This document shows, one piece after another, positions 20,077-31,967 of a stretch of DNA of 63,525 nucleotides; the stretch's first letter is position 1, and each line of letters begins with the position of its first letter. Location: assembly GCF_030684035.1 (NCBI RefSeq), contig NZ_JAUXPI010000022.1:1-63525 (forward strand), in the 5' to 3' direction. Under the pieces are notes generated by a model. It was not told the DNA's origin. It made no database searches and was given only the letters and a program-made list of their open reading frames with translations. A program made the translations under genes and the position numbers. This DNA comes from Phaeovulum sp. GTDB taxonomy: Bacteria; Pseudomonadota; Alphaproteobacteria; Rhodobacterales; Rhodobacteraceae.

Positions 20077-20096
20077 GCCCCACTCCTCTCACGCGC

Positions 20097-21626
20097 TCAG
20101 GCGAAGGTCTTGGCGTATGTGTCCAGCGCGGCGCGGATCGCTTTTTCAAGCTCGCCCGCCACCTTGCGGTCGTTGTTGGTGATATCGGCCAGAAGTTCGG
20201 CATGGTTGGCACGCAAATGCGCCATCAGCCCCGCCTCGAACCGGCCCACATCCTTCACGCCGATGCCATCAAGGTAACCCTTGGTGCCCGCGAAGATCGC
20301 AATCACGATCTCGGCGTTGGTCAGCGGCGAATATTGCGGCTGTTTCATCAACTCGGTCAGCCGCGCGCCACGGTTCAAGAGCTTCTGCGTCGCCGCATCA
20401 AGGTCGGAGCCGAATTGCGCGAAAGCCGCCATCTCGCGGTATTGCGCAAGTTCCAGTTTCACCGGACCCGCCACCGATTTCATCGCATTGGTCTGTGCCG
20501 AGGAACCGACGCGCGACACGCTGAGGCCGGTGTTCACGGCCGGGCGGACGCCCTGATAGAAAAGTTCGGTTTCAAGAAAGATCTGGCCATCGGTGATCGA
20601 GATCACGTTGGTCGGAATGAAGGCCGAAACGTCGCCGCCTTGCGTCTCGATGATCGGCAGCGCCGTCAACGAACCGCCACCGAAGTCATCGTTCAGCTTG
20701 GCCGAACGTTCCAGCAGACGCGAGTGCAGATAGAACACGTCGCCCGGATAGGCTTCACGCCCCGGCGGGCGGCGCAGCAGCAGCGACATCTGGCGGTAGG
20801 AAACGGCCTGCTTGGACAGGTCATCATAGATGATCAGCGCATGGCGGCCCGAATCGCGGAAGTATTCGGCCATAGCGGTCGCCGAATAGGGCGCGAGGAA
20901 TTGCAGCGGTGCCGGGTCCGAGGCGGTGGCCGCGATCACGGTGGTATATTCCATCGCGCCGGCTTCTTCGAGTTTCTTCACCAACTGCGCCACGGTGGAG
21001 CGCTTTTGCCCGATCGCGACATAGAAGCAATGCAGCTTCATCTTCGGGTTCAGGTCGTTGTAGCTTTTCTGGTTCAGGATGGTATCAAGCGCGATCGCGG
21101 TCTTGCCGGTCTGGCGGTCGCCGATGATCAACTCGCGCTGGCCACGGCCGATCGGGATCATCGCATCGACCGACTTGAGGCCGGTCGCCATCGGCTGGTG
21201 CACCGATTTGCGCGGAATGATGCCCGGTGCCTTCACGTCGGCGACGCGCCGCTCGGTGGTGTTGATCGGGCCCTTGCCGTCAATCGGGTTGCCGAGGCCA
21301 TCGACCACGCGGCCCAGAAGCGCCTCGCCCACCGGCACGTCCACAATGGCTTTCGTGCGCTTGACGGTATCGCCTTCCTTGATATCGCGGTCAGAACCGA
21401 AAATCACGATGCCGACGTTGTCAACCTCAAGGTTGAGCGCCATGCCGCGGATGCCGCCGGGAAACTCGACCATCTCGCCCGCCTGGACGTTGTCGAGGCC
21501 GTGCACGCGCGCAATACCGTCGCCGACGCTGAGCACGCGGCCAACTTCTGCGACCTGGGCATCCTGCCCGAAGTTCTTGATCTGCTCTTTCAGGATCGCA
21601 GAGATCTCAGCAGCTTGGATTCCCAT
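20097..21626 (-). CDS. atpA: ATP synthase F1 subunit alpha
   Basis: 509 residues, the non-catalytic nucleotide-binding subunit. It starts [19 protein letters not shown], with P-loop [17 protein letters not shown], the [20 protein letters not shown] block, [19 protein letters not shown] (alpha signature with arginine-finger region), and a C-terminal helical bundle. The ATG overlaps the atpH stop by one base (TAATG), so the genes are translationally coupled. Confidence 0.98.
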   Translation of the reverse strand: MGIQAAEISAILKEQIKNFGQDAQVAEVGRVLSVGDGIARVHGLDNVQAGEMVEFPGGIRGMALNLEVDNVGIVIFGSDRDIKEGDTVKRTKAIVDVPVGEALLGRVVDGLGNPIDGKGPINTTERRVADVKAPGIIPRKSVHQPMATGLKSVDAMIPIGRGQRELIIGDRQTGKTAIALDTILNQKSYNDLNPKMKLHCFYVAIGQKRSTVAQLVKKLEEAGAMEYTTVIAATASDPAPLQFLAPYSATAMAEYFRDSGRHALIIYDDLSKQAVSYRQMSLLLRRPPGREAYPGDVFYLHSRLLERSAKLNDDFGGGSLTALPIIETQGGDVSAFIPTNVISITDGQIFLETELFYQGVRPAVNTGLSVSRVGSSAQTNAMKSVAGPVKLELAQYREMAAFAQFGSDLDAATQKLLNRGARLTELMKQPQYSPLTNAEIVIAIFAGTKGYLDGIGVKDVGRFEAGLMAHLRANHAELLADITNNDRKVAGELEKAIRAALDTYAKTFA

Positions 21627-22192
21627 TATCCGACCTCTTTCATGGCATTTTGCAAGGAAGCGAGCTTGGACTTGACCGAAGTGTCGATCATTTTCGAGCC
21701 CAGCTTCACGATCATGCCGCCGATGAGGCTTTCATCGACAGCGACATTCAGTTTCACCGTCTTGCCGGTCTGCTTGGCGAGCGTCGCGGCGAGTTTCTTG
21801 GCCTGCGCCTCGCTCAGCGCCTGCGCGGCGGTAACCTCGGCGGTCACTTCACCCTTGGCTTCGGCAATGCGGGCGCGCAGGCTGGCAAGCAGATGCGGCA
21901 GCACGAAAAGGCGGCGCTTGTCGGCCAGCAGCGCCAGCGAATTGGCGGTGACCGCTGCCAGCCCCATCTTGGCCGCAAGTGCCGCGACAGCGCGGCCCTG
22001 GGCGTCGCGCGCATAAAGCGGCGAGGCGATCAGGTCGCGCAGGTCTGCGCTGTCGGCAAGTGCCGTTTCAAGCGCCGCCACATCGGATTCGAGCGCGCCT
22101 AGCGCCTTGGTTTCTTGCGAAAGCTCGAATATGGCCGAGGCATAACGCCCGGCTATACTCGCGGAAATCGAAGCTGGTTCGGACACATCCAC
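21626..22192 (-). CDS. atpH: ATP synthase F1 subunit delta
   Basis: 188 residues, the stator subunit joining F1 to the b-subunit stalk. [20 protein letters not shown] at the N-terminus and the C-terminal [20 protein letters not shown] with [15 protein letters not shown] are standard OSCP/delta motifs. First gene of the F1 operon. The Fo genes are not in the window, the usual split arrangement in Rhodobacterales. Confidence 0.96.
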   Translation of the reverse strand: MDVSEPASISASIAGRYASAIFELSQETKALGALESDVAALETALADSADLRDLIASPLYARDAQGRAVAALAAKMGLAAVTANSLALLADKRRLFVLPHLLASLRARIAEAKGEVTAEVTAAQALSEAQAKKLAATLAKQTGKTVKLNVAVDESLIGGMIVKLGSKMIDTSVKSKLASLQNAMKEVG

Positions 22193-22569
22193 CCTTCCGA
22201 TATTTGCGCCGGTCCGCTGTCGCAGACCGCAGGCCCCCCGTGGCGTGCAAGTGGTCCTGCACGTCTGATTTCGGCGCGGGTGTAGCAGAGCACCTTGGCC
22301 CCCGCAACCGTCTTGGGCGGAGGTTTTTCGCCACCATGGCCGCTATTTTTGGCGGCGGCGCATTGTTTGCGGTCGCAGCCGCGGATGCGGGCGCTAACAG
22401 CCGCGGCACCGCCGCCCACACTGCGGCAGAACCCCGAGGATTGGCGCGGCAAAGGCGGGTGATTCACCCTGCGCACGCGGCCCGACAAGGGCGCGCCGCG
22501 CTTGTGGCGGACCCAGTTTTGCACGATAGTCCTCATCGCGGGTGGTCAAGCCCGCAGCCCGGAGGCTCC
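22193..22569. other. Divergent regulatory region, atpHAGDC / cbpAM
   Basis: 377 bases with no credible gene. On the minus strand TTGCGG (22307-22302), 16 bases, CTACAC (22285-22280) is a possible atp promoter giving a leader of about 80 bases. A GGAGG site for cbpA ends the region at 22561-22565. No convincing operator or terminator was seen. Confidence 0.4.
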
Positions 22570-23496
22570 ATGACCAGCGATCCCTATGCTGCGCTCGGCG
22601 TGACCAGATCGGCGAGCGCCGCCGAGATCAAGAAGGCCTATCGCAAGATCGCCCGCAGCGCCCACCCGGATCTGAACCCCGACGACAAGACCGCCGAGGC
22701 GCGTTTCAAGGCCGCATCCGCCGCCTATGACCTGCTCAAGGACCCCGAGACAAGGGCGCGTTTCGACCGCGGCGAGATCGACGCCAGCGGTGCCGAGCGC
22801 GCGCCGCGCACCTACTACCGCAATTATGCCGAAGCGCCGGGCAACCCCTATCGCGGGGGCCAGCGCGCCGAAGACTTTCCCGACGTTTCCGACATCTTCG
22901 CCGAGTTTCTCCGCCAGCAGGGGCAGACCGGCAGCGCGCGGTCTTCGCAGGGGTTCCGCGCTGGCGGGGCCGACATGCGCTACACGATGGAGGTGCCGTT
23001 TCTCGATGCCGTCAATGGCGGCAGCACCCGCATCACCCTGCCCGATGGCAGCATGCTGGATGTGAAGATCCCCGCAGGCACCGCTGACGGCCAGACCCTG
23101 CGGCTGCGCGGCAAGGGCGCACCGGGGCTTGGCGGCGGCCCGGCGGGGGATGCCTATGTGACCCTGACGGTGCGCCCGCATCCGCTTTATCGCCGCGACG
23201 GCAACGATATTCTGATGTCCCTGCCGATCACCATCGACGAGGCGGTGCTTGGCGGCAAGGTCGAGGTGCCGACCCCCGGCGGTGCGGTCAGCGTGACCAT
23301 TCCGGTTGGCGCGAGCAGTGGCCAGACCCTGCGGCTGCGCGGGCGCGGGGTGAAATCTGCGGGCGGCGGCGCGGGTGATCTGAAGCTCGAATTGCGGATC
23401 GTGGCACCGCCGAAGGTTGACGAGGCGCTGGCGGAGTTCCTGCGCGACTGGCGCAAGACCCACGCCCATGACCCGCGCAAGGGGATGCGGACATGA
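22570..23496 (+). CDS. cbpA: DnaJ-type co-chaperone CbpA (J domain plus C-terminal domains)
   Basis: 308 residues. J domain at 1-70: SDPYAALGVTRSASAAEIKK, SAHPDLNPDD with the essential H-P-D, then YDLLKDPETRARFD. A Gly/Arg linker follows, then two DnaJ C-terminal beta domains with LPDGSMLDVKIPAGTADGQ and RPHPLYRRDGNDILMSLPI. There is no cysteine zinc finger, so it is the class B (CbpA-like) type, which stimulates DnaK or acts as a holdase. ATG 22570 directly follows GGAGGCTCC. Coupled to the next gene, a CbpM-like modulator, by an ATGA overlap, which supports the CbpA call. Confidence 0.9.
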   Translation: MTSDPYAALGVTRSASAAEIKKAYRKIARSAHPDLNPDDKTAEARFKAASAAYDLLKDPETRARFDRGEIDASGAERAPRTYYRNYAEAPGNPYRGGQRAEDFPDVSDIFAEFLRQQGQTGSARSSQGFRAGGADMRYTMEVPFLDAVNGGSTRITLPDGSMLDVKIPAGTADGQTLRLRGKGAPGLGGGPAGDAYVTLTVRPHPLYRRDGNDILMSLPITIDEAVLGGKVEVPTPGGAVSVTIPVGASSGQTLRLRGRGVKSAGGGAGDLKLELRIVAPPKVDEALAEFLRDWRKTHAHDPRKGMRT

Positions 23497-23831
23497 CCGA
23501 CCGATATTCCGAAGCCGAGGCGGTTGCGGCAGTTGCCCGCCTGACCCGAAGCCAGCTTGTCGCCTTTGTCGAGGCCGAGGTGGTGGTGCCCGAGCGCACC
23601 GAGGCGGGGTTCATGTTTCGCCAGATCGACCTTGCCCGGATGGAATTGCTGTGTGAACTCTGCGAGCAGTTCGACCTTGCCGATGACGCGCTCGGCATGG
23701 TGATTTCGCTGGTCGATCAGATGCACGGGCTGCGCGGAGAGCTGCGCGCGGTGCTCGCGGCGATCGATGCCGAGCCCGACGAGGTGCGCGCCAGAATTGC
23801 CCAGGCGTTGCGCAGCGCCCGCATTTTGTAA
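23493..23831 (+). CDS. CbpM-like chaperone modulator
   Basis: 112 residues: YSEAEAVAAVARLTRSQLVA, then VVVPERTEAGFMFRQIDLAR, LCELCEQFDLADDALGMVIS, and VDQMHGLRGELRAVL. This MerR-like helical pattern matches CbpM, the small protein that binds the J domain of CbpA and blocks its action on DnaK. It overlaps cbpA by four bases (ATGA), the usual cbpAM arrangement. Confidence 0.85.
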   Translation: MTDRYSEAEAVAAVARLTRSQLVAFVEAEVVVPERTEAGFMFRQIDLARMELLCELCEQFDLADDALGMVISLVDQMHGLRGELRAVLAAIDAEPDEVRARIAQALRSARIL

Positions 23832-23875
23832 ACGGCAACCAGGCGGCGGCTCCGCGCGGCCCCGCTGCCGGGCAT

Positions 23876-24634
23876 TCAAGCCGGTTTGGCGCTGGGGCGC
23901 GGTTGCCCTTCGAGTACGCGCAGCGGGCGCCGCACCGCCTCGCCAAGCCCGCCACGGCGCGGTGCGTGAAGCTGTTTCGAGACTTCCAGCATCACCACCC
24001 CCGCTGCCAGAAACCCCGAAACCTGCTGCCCCATGCGTTCCCACATCGGCGCGGAGCGCAACCAGAAGCGGCGATGCGAGGGCGGAATGTAAAGCGCCGC
24101 CGCTTGGCGTTCGGGAACAAAGCCTGCGGCGCGGGCCTGCGCGTCAAGCTGGCCAAGCGTGTAGGGCCGCCCGCAGCCAAATGGCGTGCCCTCGCGCGGG
24201 GCCCAGAGTCCGGCGCGGTTCGGCACGATGAAAAGCGCGCGCCCGCCGGGGCCAAGCACCCGCCACGCCTCGGCCATCAGCGCGCTGGCGTTATCCGATG
24301 TCTCGAGCCCGTGCAGCATCACAATGCGGTCTGCCATGCCGGTTTCCAGCGGCCAGCGGACTTCATCGCAAAGCACCGAAACATTGGGCAGGCCCGTCGG
24401 CCAGGGCATCACCCCCTGTTCGGCGGGCATCAGCCCGATCACCCGGCGCGCGTGCTCAAGGTAAGGCCGCAGGAGCGGCACCGCAAAGCCGAAGCCTACC
24501 ACGGTCAACCCGGTCATCTCGGCCTGACCGGCGGGCCAAAGCCCAAGCACCCGGTCGCGCACAGCCCTTTGCGCCGCCCGGCCAAGCTGGGTTCGGTAGT
24601 AGAAATTGCGCAGGTCGACCACGTCGAGGTGCAT
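23876..24634 (-). CDS. SAM-dependent class I methyltransferase domain protein
   Basis: 252 residues beginning [21 protein letters not shown]. Motif I is weak ([23 protein letters not shown] instead of G-x-G-x-G), followed by [35 protein letters not shown] and [21 protein letters not shown], the methyltransferase-11 block after motif III. The glycine-rich loop is irregular, so SAM binding is probable but not certain. Substrate unknown. Divergent from gloB, with 188 bases between; the same pairing next to a glyoxalase II gene is familiar from Rhodobacterales. Confidence 0.8.
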   Translation of the reverse strand: MHLDVVDLRNFYYRTQLGRAAQRAVRDRVLGLWPAGQAEMTGLTVVGFGFAVPLLRPYLEHARRVIGLMPAEQGVMPWPTGLPNVSVLCDEVRWPLETGMADRIVMLHGLETSDNASALMAEAWRVLGPGGRALFIVPNRAGLWAPREGTPFGCGRPYTLGQLDAQARAAGFVPERQAAALYIPPSHRRFWLRSAPMWERMGQQVSGFLAAGVVMLEVSKQLHAPRRGGLGEAVRRPLRVLEGQPRPSAKPA

Positions 24635-24822
24635 GGCAGTCTTCTTTCTGGCCCGGTCGCCGGGGTCTGGCGCAAAGGTGGGGCGGCGCGGCGCGCGATG
24701 CAAGCGCGATGCGGTGCCCGCTTGCCTTGGGCCTGCACTTTTCGACAGGTGCAAGGTCCATTGCGCTGGCCGCGCGCTTGCGCGAAACTGCGCCTCCAGA
24801 ATGCTTTTTTCGCGCGAGGATC

Positions 24823-25590
24823 ATGCCGCTAGAACTTGTCGCCATCCCCTGCCTTGCCGACAATTATGCTTGGCTCGTGCACGACGCCGCCACCGATACC
24901 ACGGTGGTGGTGGACGCGCCCGAAGCCGCGCCGATCCTGCATGAGCTTTATGCGCGCGGCTGGAAACTGAGCCATATTCTTCTGACCCATCACCACTCCG
25001 ACCATATCCAGGGCGCGCCAATGCTGGAGGCAGCCACCGGCGCGCGGATGATCGGCGCGGATGCGGATGCCTACCGCCTGCCGCCGCTGACCGAAGCGGT
25101 GGCACCGGGCGATGTCATTCCAATCGGCATGCAGGCGGTCGAGGTGATCGGCGTTCCCGGCCACACACTCGGCCACCTCGCCTTTCATTTTGCCGGTGCC
25201 GGCCTTGCCTTTACCGGCGACAGCCTGATGGGCTGGGGCTGCGGCAGGTTGTTTGAAGGCACACCGGCGCAAATGCTCGGCTCGCTGCACCTGCTTGCGG
25301 CGCTGCCCGCCGATACGCGGATTTGCCCGGGGCACGAATACACGCTCAGCAATGGTCGATTTGCCCTGAGCCTTGAGCCCGGCAAGCCCGAACTCGTGGC
25401 GCGCATGAAGGCGGCGCAAACCCTGCGCATGGAATCACGCCCGACCCTGCCGGTGCCGCTGGCGCTCGAACGCGCCACCAACCCGTTCCTGCGCGCCGCC
25501 GACCCTGCCCTTGCCGCCGCAATCGGCATGGCGGGTGCCGATGAGCTTGCCGTATTCACCGAACTGCGCGCCCGCAAGGACCGTTTCTGA
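24823..25590 (+). CDS. gloB: Hydroxyacylglutathione hydrolase (glyoxalase II)
   Basis: 255 residues. Hydrolyses S-D-lactoylglutathione to D-lactate and glutathione in methylglyoxal detoxification. It starts MPLELVAIPCLADNYAWLVH, with the binuclear metal site THHHSDHIQGAPML, then VIGVPGHTLGHLAFHF and FTGDSLMGWGCGRLFEG, and CPGHEYTLSNGRFAL. The C-terminal HAGH domain holds RATNPFLRA. ATG 24823 has GAGGA just upstream. The frame is open much further upstream, but without family similarity. Confidence 0.95.
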   Translation: MPLELVAIPCLADNYAWLVHDAATDTTVVVDAPEAAPILHELYARGWKLSHILLTHHHSDHIQGAPMLEAATGARMIGADADAYRLPPLTEAVAPGDVIPIGMQAVEVIGVPGHTLGHLAFHFAGAGLAFTGDSLMGWGCGRLFEGTPAQMLGSLHLLAALPADTRICPGHEYTLSNGRFALSLEPGKPELVARMKAAQTLRMESRPTLPVPLALERATNPFLRAADPALAAAIGMAGADELAVFTELRARKDRF

Positions 25591-25762
25591 GCCCGCCCCG
25601 GCCCGGTTGCGATCACATTTTCAGCACCGATCCGCCCGGCTGCGGCAAATTGCCAAGAAAGGCCTTGAAGCGGCGCGATTTCCACCGAAGTTTAAGACCA
25701 ATGAGACAGGGTCCGGCCGCGGCCACCGCCACGCGCCGCCGCCCGCTGAAAGGAGCACCGAC

Positions 25763-28077
<2,315 letters not shown>

Positions 28078-28081
<4 letters not shown>

Positions 28082-29043
28082 GGCGGTTGGCGGCGGTTCT
28101 GGCGCTGGCACTTGCCGCCCCCGCGGGGGCGCAGGTGCCGCGCTTGGCGCTGCCGCTCGCCTGCGCGCTTGGCGAAACCTGCTACATCCGGCACTACCCC
28201 GACCGCGACCCCGGCGCGGGCGTGCGCGATCATGCCTGTGGCACCGCAAGCTACGATGGCCACGACGGCACCGATTTTGCGCTGCCCACGCTTTCGGCAA
28301 TGGCCGCGGGCGTTTCGGTGCTGGCTGCCGCCCCCGGCACCGTCACCGCCAGCCGCGATGGCGAACCGGACGGGGACTTTGCCGCAGGCGCTGCGGTGGC
28401 GGGCAGGGAATGCGGCAATGGCGTGATGATCGACCACGGCGCGGGCTGGCAAAGCCAGTATTGCCACCTCGCGTCAGGCTCGGTCATGGTCGCACCGGGC
28501 GACAGGGTGGCGGCAGGCACCACGCTTGGCCGGGTCGGGCTTTCGGGCAAGTCCGAGTTCCCGCATCTGCACCTGACGCTGCGCCATAACGGCGTCACGG
28601 TGGACCCGTTCGCGCCCGACCCCGCCGCCACCTGCCCCGCCGATGCCGCCGCCGCGCTTTGGCAATTGCCACCCCCCTACCAGCCCGCCGGGCTGCTTGA
28701 CCTTGGCCTCGGCTTGACCGCGCCTGAATATGCCAGCGTCAAGGCCGGGGCGGCGCGCGCCAATGTGCTGCCCGCCAAGGCACCGCAGCTGATCTTATGG
28801 GGCTACGGCTGGGGGGTTCGCGAAGGCGATGTGCTGGCGCTCACGCTCACCGGCCCAAAGGGTTACAGCTTTGCCCATGAGGCGCGGATAACGCGCGATC
28901 AGGCGCTTTTTTACCGCTACGCGGGGGCCCGCATCCCCTCGCCCGCGGGCTGGCCGCAGGGCAGCTACACCGCCACCGCGCGGCTGCTGCGCGCGGGCAG
29001 CGAAATCGATGCGCGGCAGGCGCAGTTTCGGGTGGAGGGTTGA
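28078..29043 (+). CDS. Secreted M23/LytM-type peptidase
   Basis: 321 residues with signal peptide MRRLAAVLALALAAPAGAQ. The central peptidase domain shows GHDGTDFALPTLSAM (the H-x-x-x-D zinc motif), MIDHGAGWQSQYCHLASGS, and FPHLHLTLRHNG (H-x-H), all M23 features. Typical members cut peptidoglycan cross-bridges or, if the site is degenerate, activate amidases. The C-terminal 120 residues look like a beta-rich accessory domain. The four-base overlap with clpA couples a cytosolic unfoldase to an envelope enzyme; a functional link is not implied. Confidence 0.87.
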
Positions 29044-29046
29044 GCG

Positions 29047-29334
29047 ATGGAGGCCATGCAGCGCGCGATTCTGGATTGTGTCGCGGCGCGCGACGAGGTC
29101 GTGCTTTCCGGCAACAAGGAGAGCTTTTCCTACCTGCAGTTTCGCAATGGCATCTGGCTCCATACCAGCGGCGACACGATGACCCAGGAAAAGGAAATCA
29201 GCCAGGCAAGCGAGCAAGAGGTGCTGAGCGCGCTTTTCTGGAAGGTGCGCGATCGTACCGGGCATTATGGCCCTGATGACGGCGCTGTCACCTGGCAGGA
29301 CGTGCTCGATTACTTTCGCAACGGCGGCTACTGA
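29047..29334 (+). CDS. Hypothetical protein, 95 residues
   Basis: Small soluble acidic protein, MEAMQRAILDCVAARDEVVL to the end DYFRNGGY. I do not recognise a family. It contains YLQFRNGIWLHTSGDTMTQ, VLSALFWKVRDRTGHYGPDD and VTWQDVLDYF, which suggests a compact alpha/beta fold without signal or membrane helix. Codon use matches its neighbours. It starts three bases after the M23 peptidase stop, so it probably shares the clpA transcript. Confidence 0.65.
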   Translation: MEAMQRAILDCVAARDEVVLSGNKESFSYLQFRNGIWLHTSGDTMTQEKEISQASEQEVLSALFWKVRDRTGHYGPDDGAVTWQDVLDYFRNGGY

Positions 29335-29349
29335 AACCCGCGGTCGGCC

Positions 29350-31377
29350 TCAGCCCGCATCAAGGTCGCCAAAGTGGCGGCCGTTGCGGATCAGCACATC
29401 CCAAAGCGCCTGCGGCTGCGGCGCTCCTAGGGAGGCAAGGCCGCGCAATTGCGCCCGCGTGGCAAGCATCCCCGCGGTATCGGCCAGATGCATCGGCCCG
29501 CCGCTGGCGCGCGGCAGGCCGAGCACATGGATCGCCACAAGGTCGATGTCGCCCGCCGCCAGCGCTACCCCCGATTGCAGCATTGCGGCACCCTCGTCGG
29601 CTAGCTCGGCCAGCACCCGCGCCCGGATCTGCGCCGGGCTGAGCGGCAGCGCGGCAATCCCCGCCTCGGCGCGCAGACCGGGCAGAAGCGCGGTAACTTC
29701 TGCCACCGCGCGGTCGGGTGCAGCACCCTCGCCACGGTAAAAGGTCGAGGGCTTGCCGACCAGCCTTTCGGCCAGCAGCCGCAGGCTGAGCGGCCCGGGT
29801 GTGCGCCCGAGCGCGCGCAGTTCGCCAATCACCCGCGGCAACCCCAGCCTGTCGGCGCGGCGAAACGGCGGATCGGCAAGCCCCAGCGCGGCATCGACCT
29901 GATCGGGCCGCGCCCCGGCCAGCACCGCGCGCTCGGCGGCCACATGGAGCCGCGCAAAAAGCCGCGCGGCGATGCCCCCTGGCGCGGCACCGCACCGCAG
30001 CGGCATGATCCGCGCCTGCGCCAGCGTCGCCGCGACCGACGCCATGAGCGGCGCGCCGAGCTTGGGGTCAGACCCGGCGTCGGGCACCAGTTCCGCCAAT
30101 CCCGGCGCGACCACGCGCAGCGCCGGTGCTGCGGGGAAAGCCGCCGAAAGATCACCTTCCAGCACCAGCGGCATGCCCGCGGGCAAAACCGCCGCCGCGC
30201 CGTCGCGGCTCAGCACCCAGCCGCAGCCCACCAGATCGGCGGCACTGGCGGCAGGCTCGATGCGCGCCCAGGCGGCGGCGCGTGCCCCGGCGCTCAGCCG
30301 CCCCGCCGCCTCCGCCGCCTGCTGCTGGCGCGCCACCGATGCCAGTACCGTGGCCAGCGCGGCCTCGTCAGCCGCCCCCAGCACCACGCCGGTTCCCGCC
30401 GCGCTCAGCGCCTCGACCAAGGGCACAAAGGCAACGCTGGCGTCCCAGACCCCGACGCGCGGCACCACATCACCCGTCGCCACCTGTGCGCGCGCCGCAG
30501 CACCCCGCTCTGCCGCCGCCACATGGGCAAGTGCCTGAAAGGCGGGCGCGGTCTCCAGATCATCGCGCGCGACCTCGGCAAACTGAAGTGCCGCCGCTTG
30601 CGGCAGCAAAAGCGCCGCCTCGACGCTGTCGATCAGGCGCGTGCGGGCCATGCGCAACGCGCCCGGCACCTCGTGCAGCGCGCCCCGCGCCGCCGCAACC
30701 GCCGCCAGAAAAGCCGCCGCGTCAGCAAGGCCCGCGCCATCGGCGCGGCGCGGCGGCAGCGGGGTATCGGCACTTGCCACTGCCAACCCCTGCGCTACCG
30801 AAAGCGCAGCCGCCTCGGTATCGCCGGTTTCGACAACGCCGTCGATCAGCCCCAGCGCCGCCGCCTCGGCGGCGCTGATCGGGCGGCTCGCTTCGCCCAG
30901 CCTGAGCGCGGCACCCGCCCCAGCCAGCCGTGCGACGCCAAGCAAGAGACCGGCCTCGGGCAGGGTCGCGAGCGCTGGCTCTTGCAGCGCGAACAGGGTC
31001 TCGGGAGCGGCCAGACGCCAGCCCGCCGCAAGTGCAAGCCGCAGTGCGGTGCCGCCGATGCGCCCACCAAGCGCCATCACCACCGGCTTGCCCAGCCCCG
31101 CCAACGTGGCCGCAAGCCCGGCCATCTCGGGTGCGTCAACTTCGTTGCGGCGCTCGGCAACCGGGTCGGCGGCAACGGGCCAGCCGCCCGCCCCTGCCCG
31201 CAGCAGCACCGCCGACGCGGCACCGGAACCGGCAATCTCGTCAAGCGCGCGCGCAAGTTCGCCGCGCAGCCTTGCGTCAAAACCGGGGTCAGGCAGGCGC
31301 GCGTTCACTCCGGCTGCCGGCGCAAGGCTGACCACCGCCACACCACCGCGCAATTCCACTGTCACCCGCCGGTGCAT
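29350..31377 (-). CDS. FadB/FadJ-like fusion protein with eroded dehydrogenase motifs
   Basis: 675 residues. The N-terminal third resembles a crotonase: LVMALGGRIGGTALRLALAA-type block, WRLAAPETLFALQEPALATL, then ASRPISAAEAAALGLIDGVV. The rest follows the 3-hydroxyacyl-CoA dehydrogenase layout: PRVGVWDASVAFVPLVEALS sits where G-x-G-x-x-G should be, and the usual H-F-F-x-P catalytic region is replaced by LVLEGDLSAAFPAAPALRVV. The C-terminal helical domains with LRAEAGIAALPLSPAQIRAR and IDLVAIHVLGLPRASGGPMH are preserved. Either a catalytically dead paralogue or a repurposed acyl-CoA-binding protein; very alanine-rich. Start at ATG 31377 after AGGGG. Convergent with the clpA unit. Confidence 0.7.
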   Translation of the reverse strand: MHRRVTVELRGGVAVVSLAPAAGVNARLPDPGFDARLRGELARALDEIAGSGAASAVLLRAGAGGWPVAADPVAERRNEVDAPEMAGLAATLAGLGKPVVMALGGRIGGTALRLALAAGWRLAAPETLFALQEPALATLPEAGLLLGVARLAGAGAALRLGEASRPISAAEAAALGLIDGVVETGDTEAAALSVAQGLAVASADTPLPPRRADGAGLADAAAFLAAVAAARGALHEVPGALRMARTRLIDSVEAALLLPQAAALQFAEVARDDLETAPAFQALAHVAAAERGAAARAQVATGDVVPRVGVWDASVAFVPLVEALSAAGTGVVLGAADEAALATVLASVARQQQAAEAAGRLSAGARAAAWARIEPAASAADLVGCGWVLSRDGAAAVLPAGMPLVLEGDLSAAFPAAPALRVVAPGLAELVPDAGSDPKLGAPLMASVAATLAQARIMPLRCGAAPGGIAARLFARLHVAAERAVLAGARPDQVDAALGLADPPFRRADRLGLPRVIGELRALGRTPGPLSLRLLAERLVGKPSTFYRGEGAAPDRAVAEVTALLPGLRAEAGIAALPLSPAQIRARVLAELADEGAAMLQSGVALAAGDIDLVAIHVLGLPRASGGPMHLADTAGMLATRAQLRGLASLGAPQPQALWDVLIRNGRHFGDLDAG

Positions 31378-31476
31378 GTCCACCCCTGTCAAGCCACCCC
31401 ACGAAGCGGTGCCCAGCCAGAGTGTAGCCGCTTAAACCTGCAAGGAAAACGCTCAAAATCAGCACTCGCGGGCAGG

Positions 31477-31809
31477 TCAGTGCCGGTCAGCGGCGCGGGC
31501 ATGGTTGCGGCAGAAGGGGGTTGCGGGAAGCGTGTCAAGCCTGGCTTCCGAAATCGGTTCGCCGCAGTAGGCGCAACTGCCATATTCACCCGCTTCGATG
31601 CGCTTCAGCGCCGCTTCAAGCATGCGGATCTCGGATTGCGCCGATTGCCCGAGGTCTTCCAGCACCTGCTCATCGGCGCGCTCGATTGCCAGTTCCTCCC
31701 AGTCGCGCGAGTCATGCGAAAGCAACTCGTCCCCGATCGTCGATATCCGCGATTGCAGATGCGCGAGGCGGGTCAGCAGCTGGGTTTTGCGTTTGGCGAC
31801 GGATTTCAT
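31477..31809 (-). CDS. DksA/TraR family zinc-finger protein
   Basis: 110 residues, predicted coiled-coil (2-75) followed by the zinc finger CAYCGEPISEARLDTLPATP and FCRNH. The ligands are C79-x2-C82-x17-C100-x2-H103, so the fourth cysteine of the usual C4 site is a histidine. DksA-type proteins enter the RNA polymerase secondary channel and adjust transcription with ppGpp. Rhodobacter species have paralogues with reduced cysteine sets that work in stress or photosynthesis control. ATG 31809 has AGGAG six bases upstream. Divergent from the YeeE/YedE genes. Confidence 0.88.
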   Translation of the reverse strand: MKSVAKRKTQLLTRLAHLQSRISTIGDELLSHDSRDWEELAIERADEQVLEDLGQSAQSEIRMLEAALKRIEAGEYGSCAYCGEPISEARLDTLPATPFCRNHARAADRH

Positions 31810-31908
31810 GATACGCTCCTTGCGGTTGGCCCATGCTGCGCGTTGCGGCACCCGATGACCATGACACAGGTCAAACCAGGTCGTTGCCGCAGTGCAGCGA
31901 AAATTGAC

Positions 31909-31936
31909 TTGCATTGCCACCTGCGCCGCCTAGATT
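31909..31936 (+). promoter_or_regulatory. Candidate promoter of the YeeE/YedE pair
   Basis: TTGCAT (31909-31914), 16 bases, TAGATT (31931-31936), starting about 25 bases before the ATG at 31968. An alternative -35 TTGACT lies five bases upstream but gives a 21-base spacer. Confidence 0.35.
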
Positions 31937-31967
31937 GCGCGCCGAAAGCCGAAACCGAGGGGATGCA

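Noticed and set aside
25664..25695. CTTGAA followed by CCGAAGTT as a heat-shock (sigma-32) promoter for clpA
   Set aside because: The -10 part does not match either the E. coli or the alphaproteobacterial consensus.
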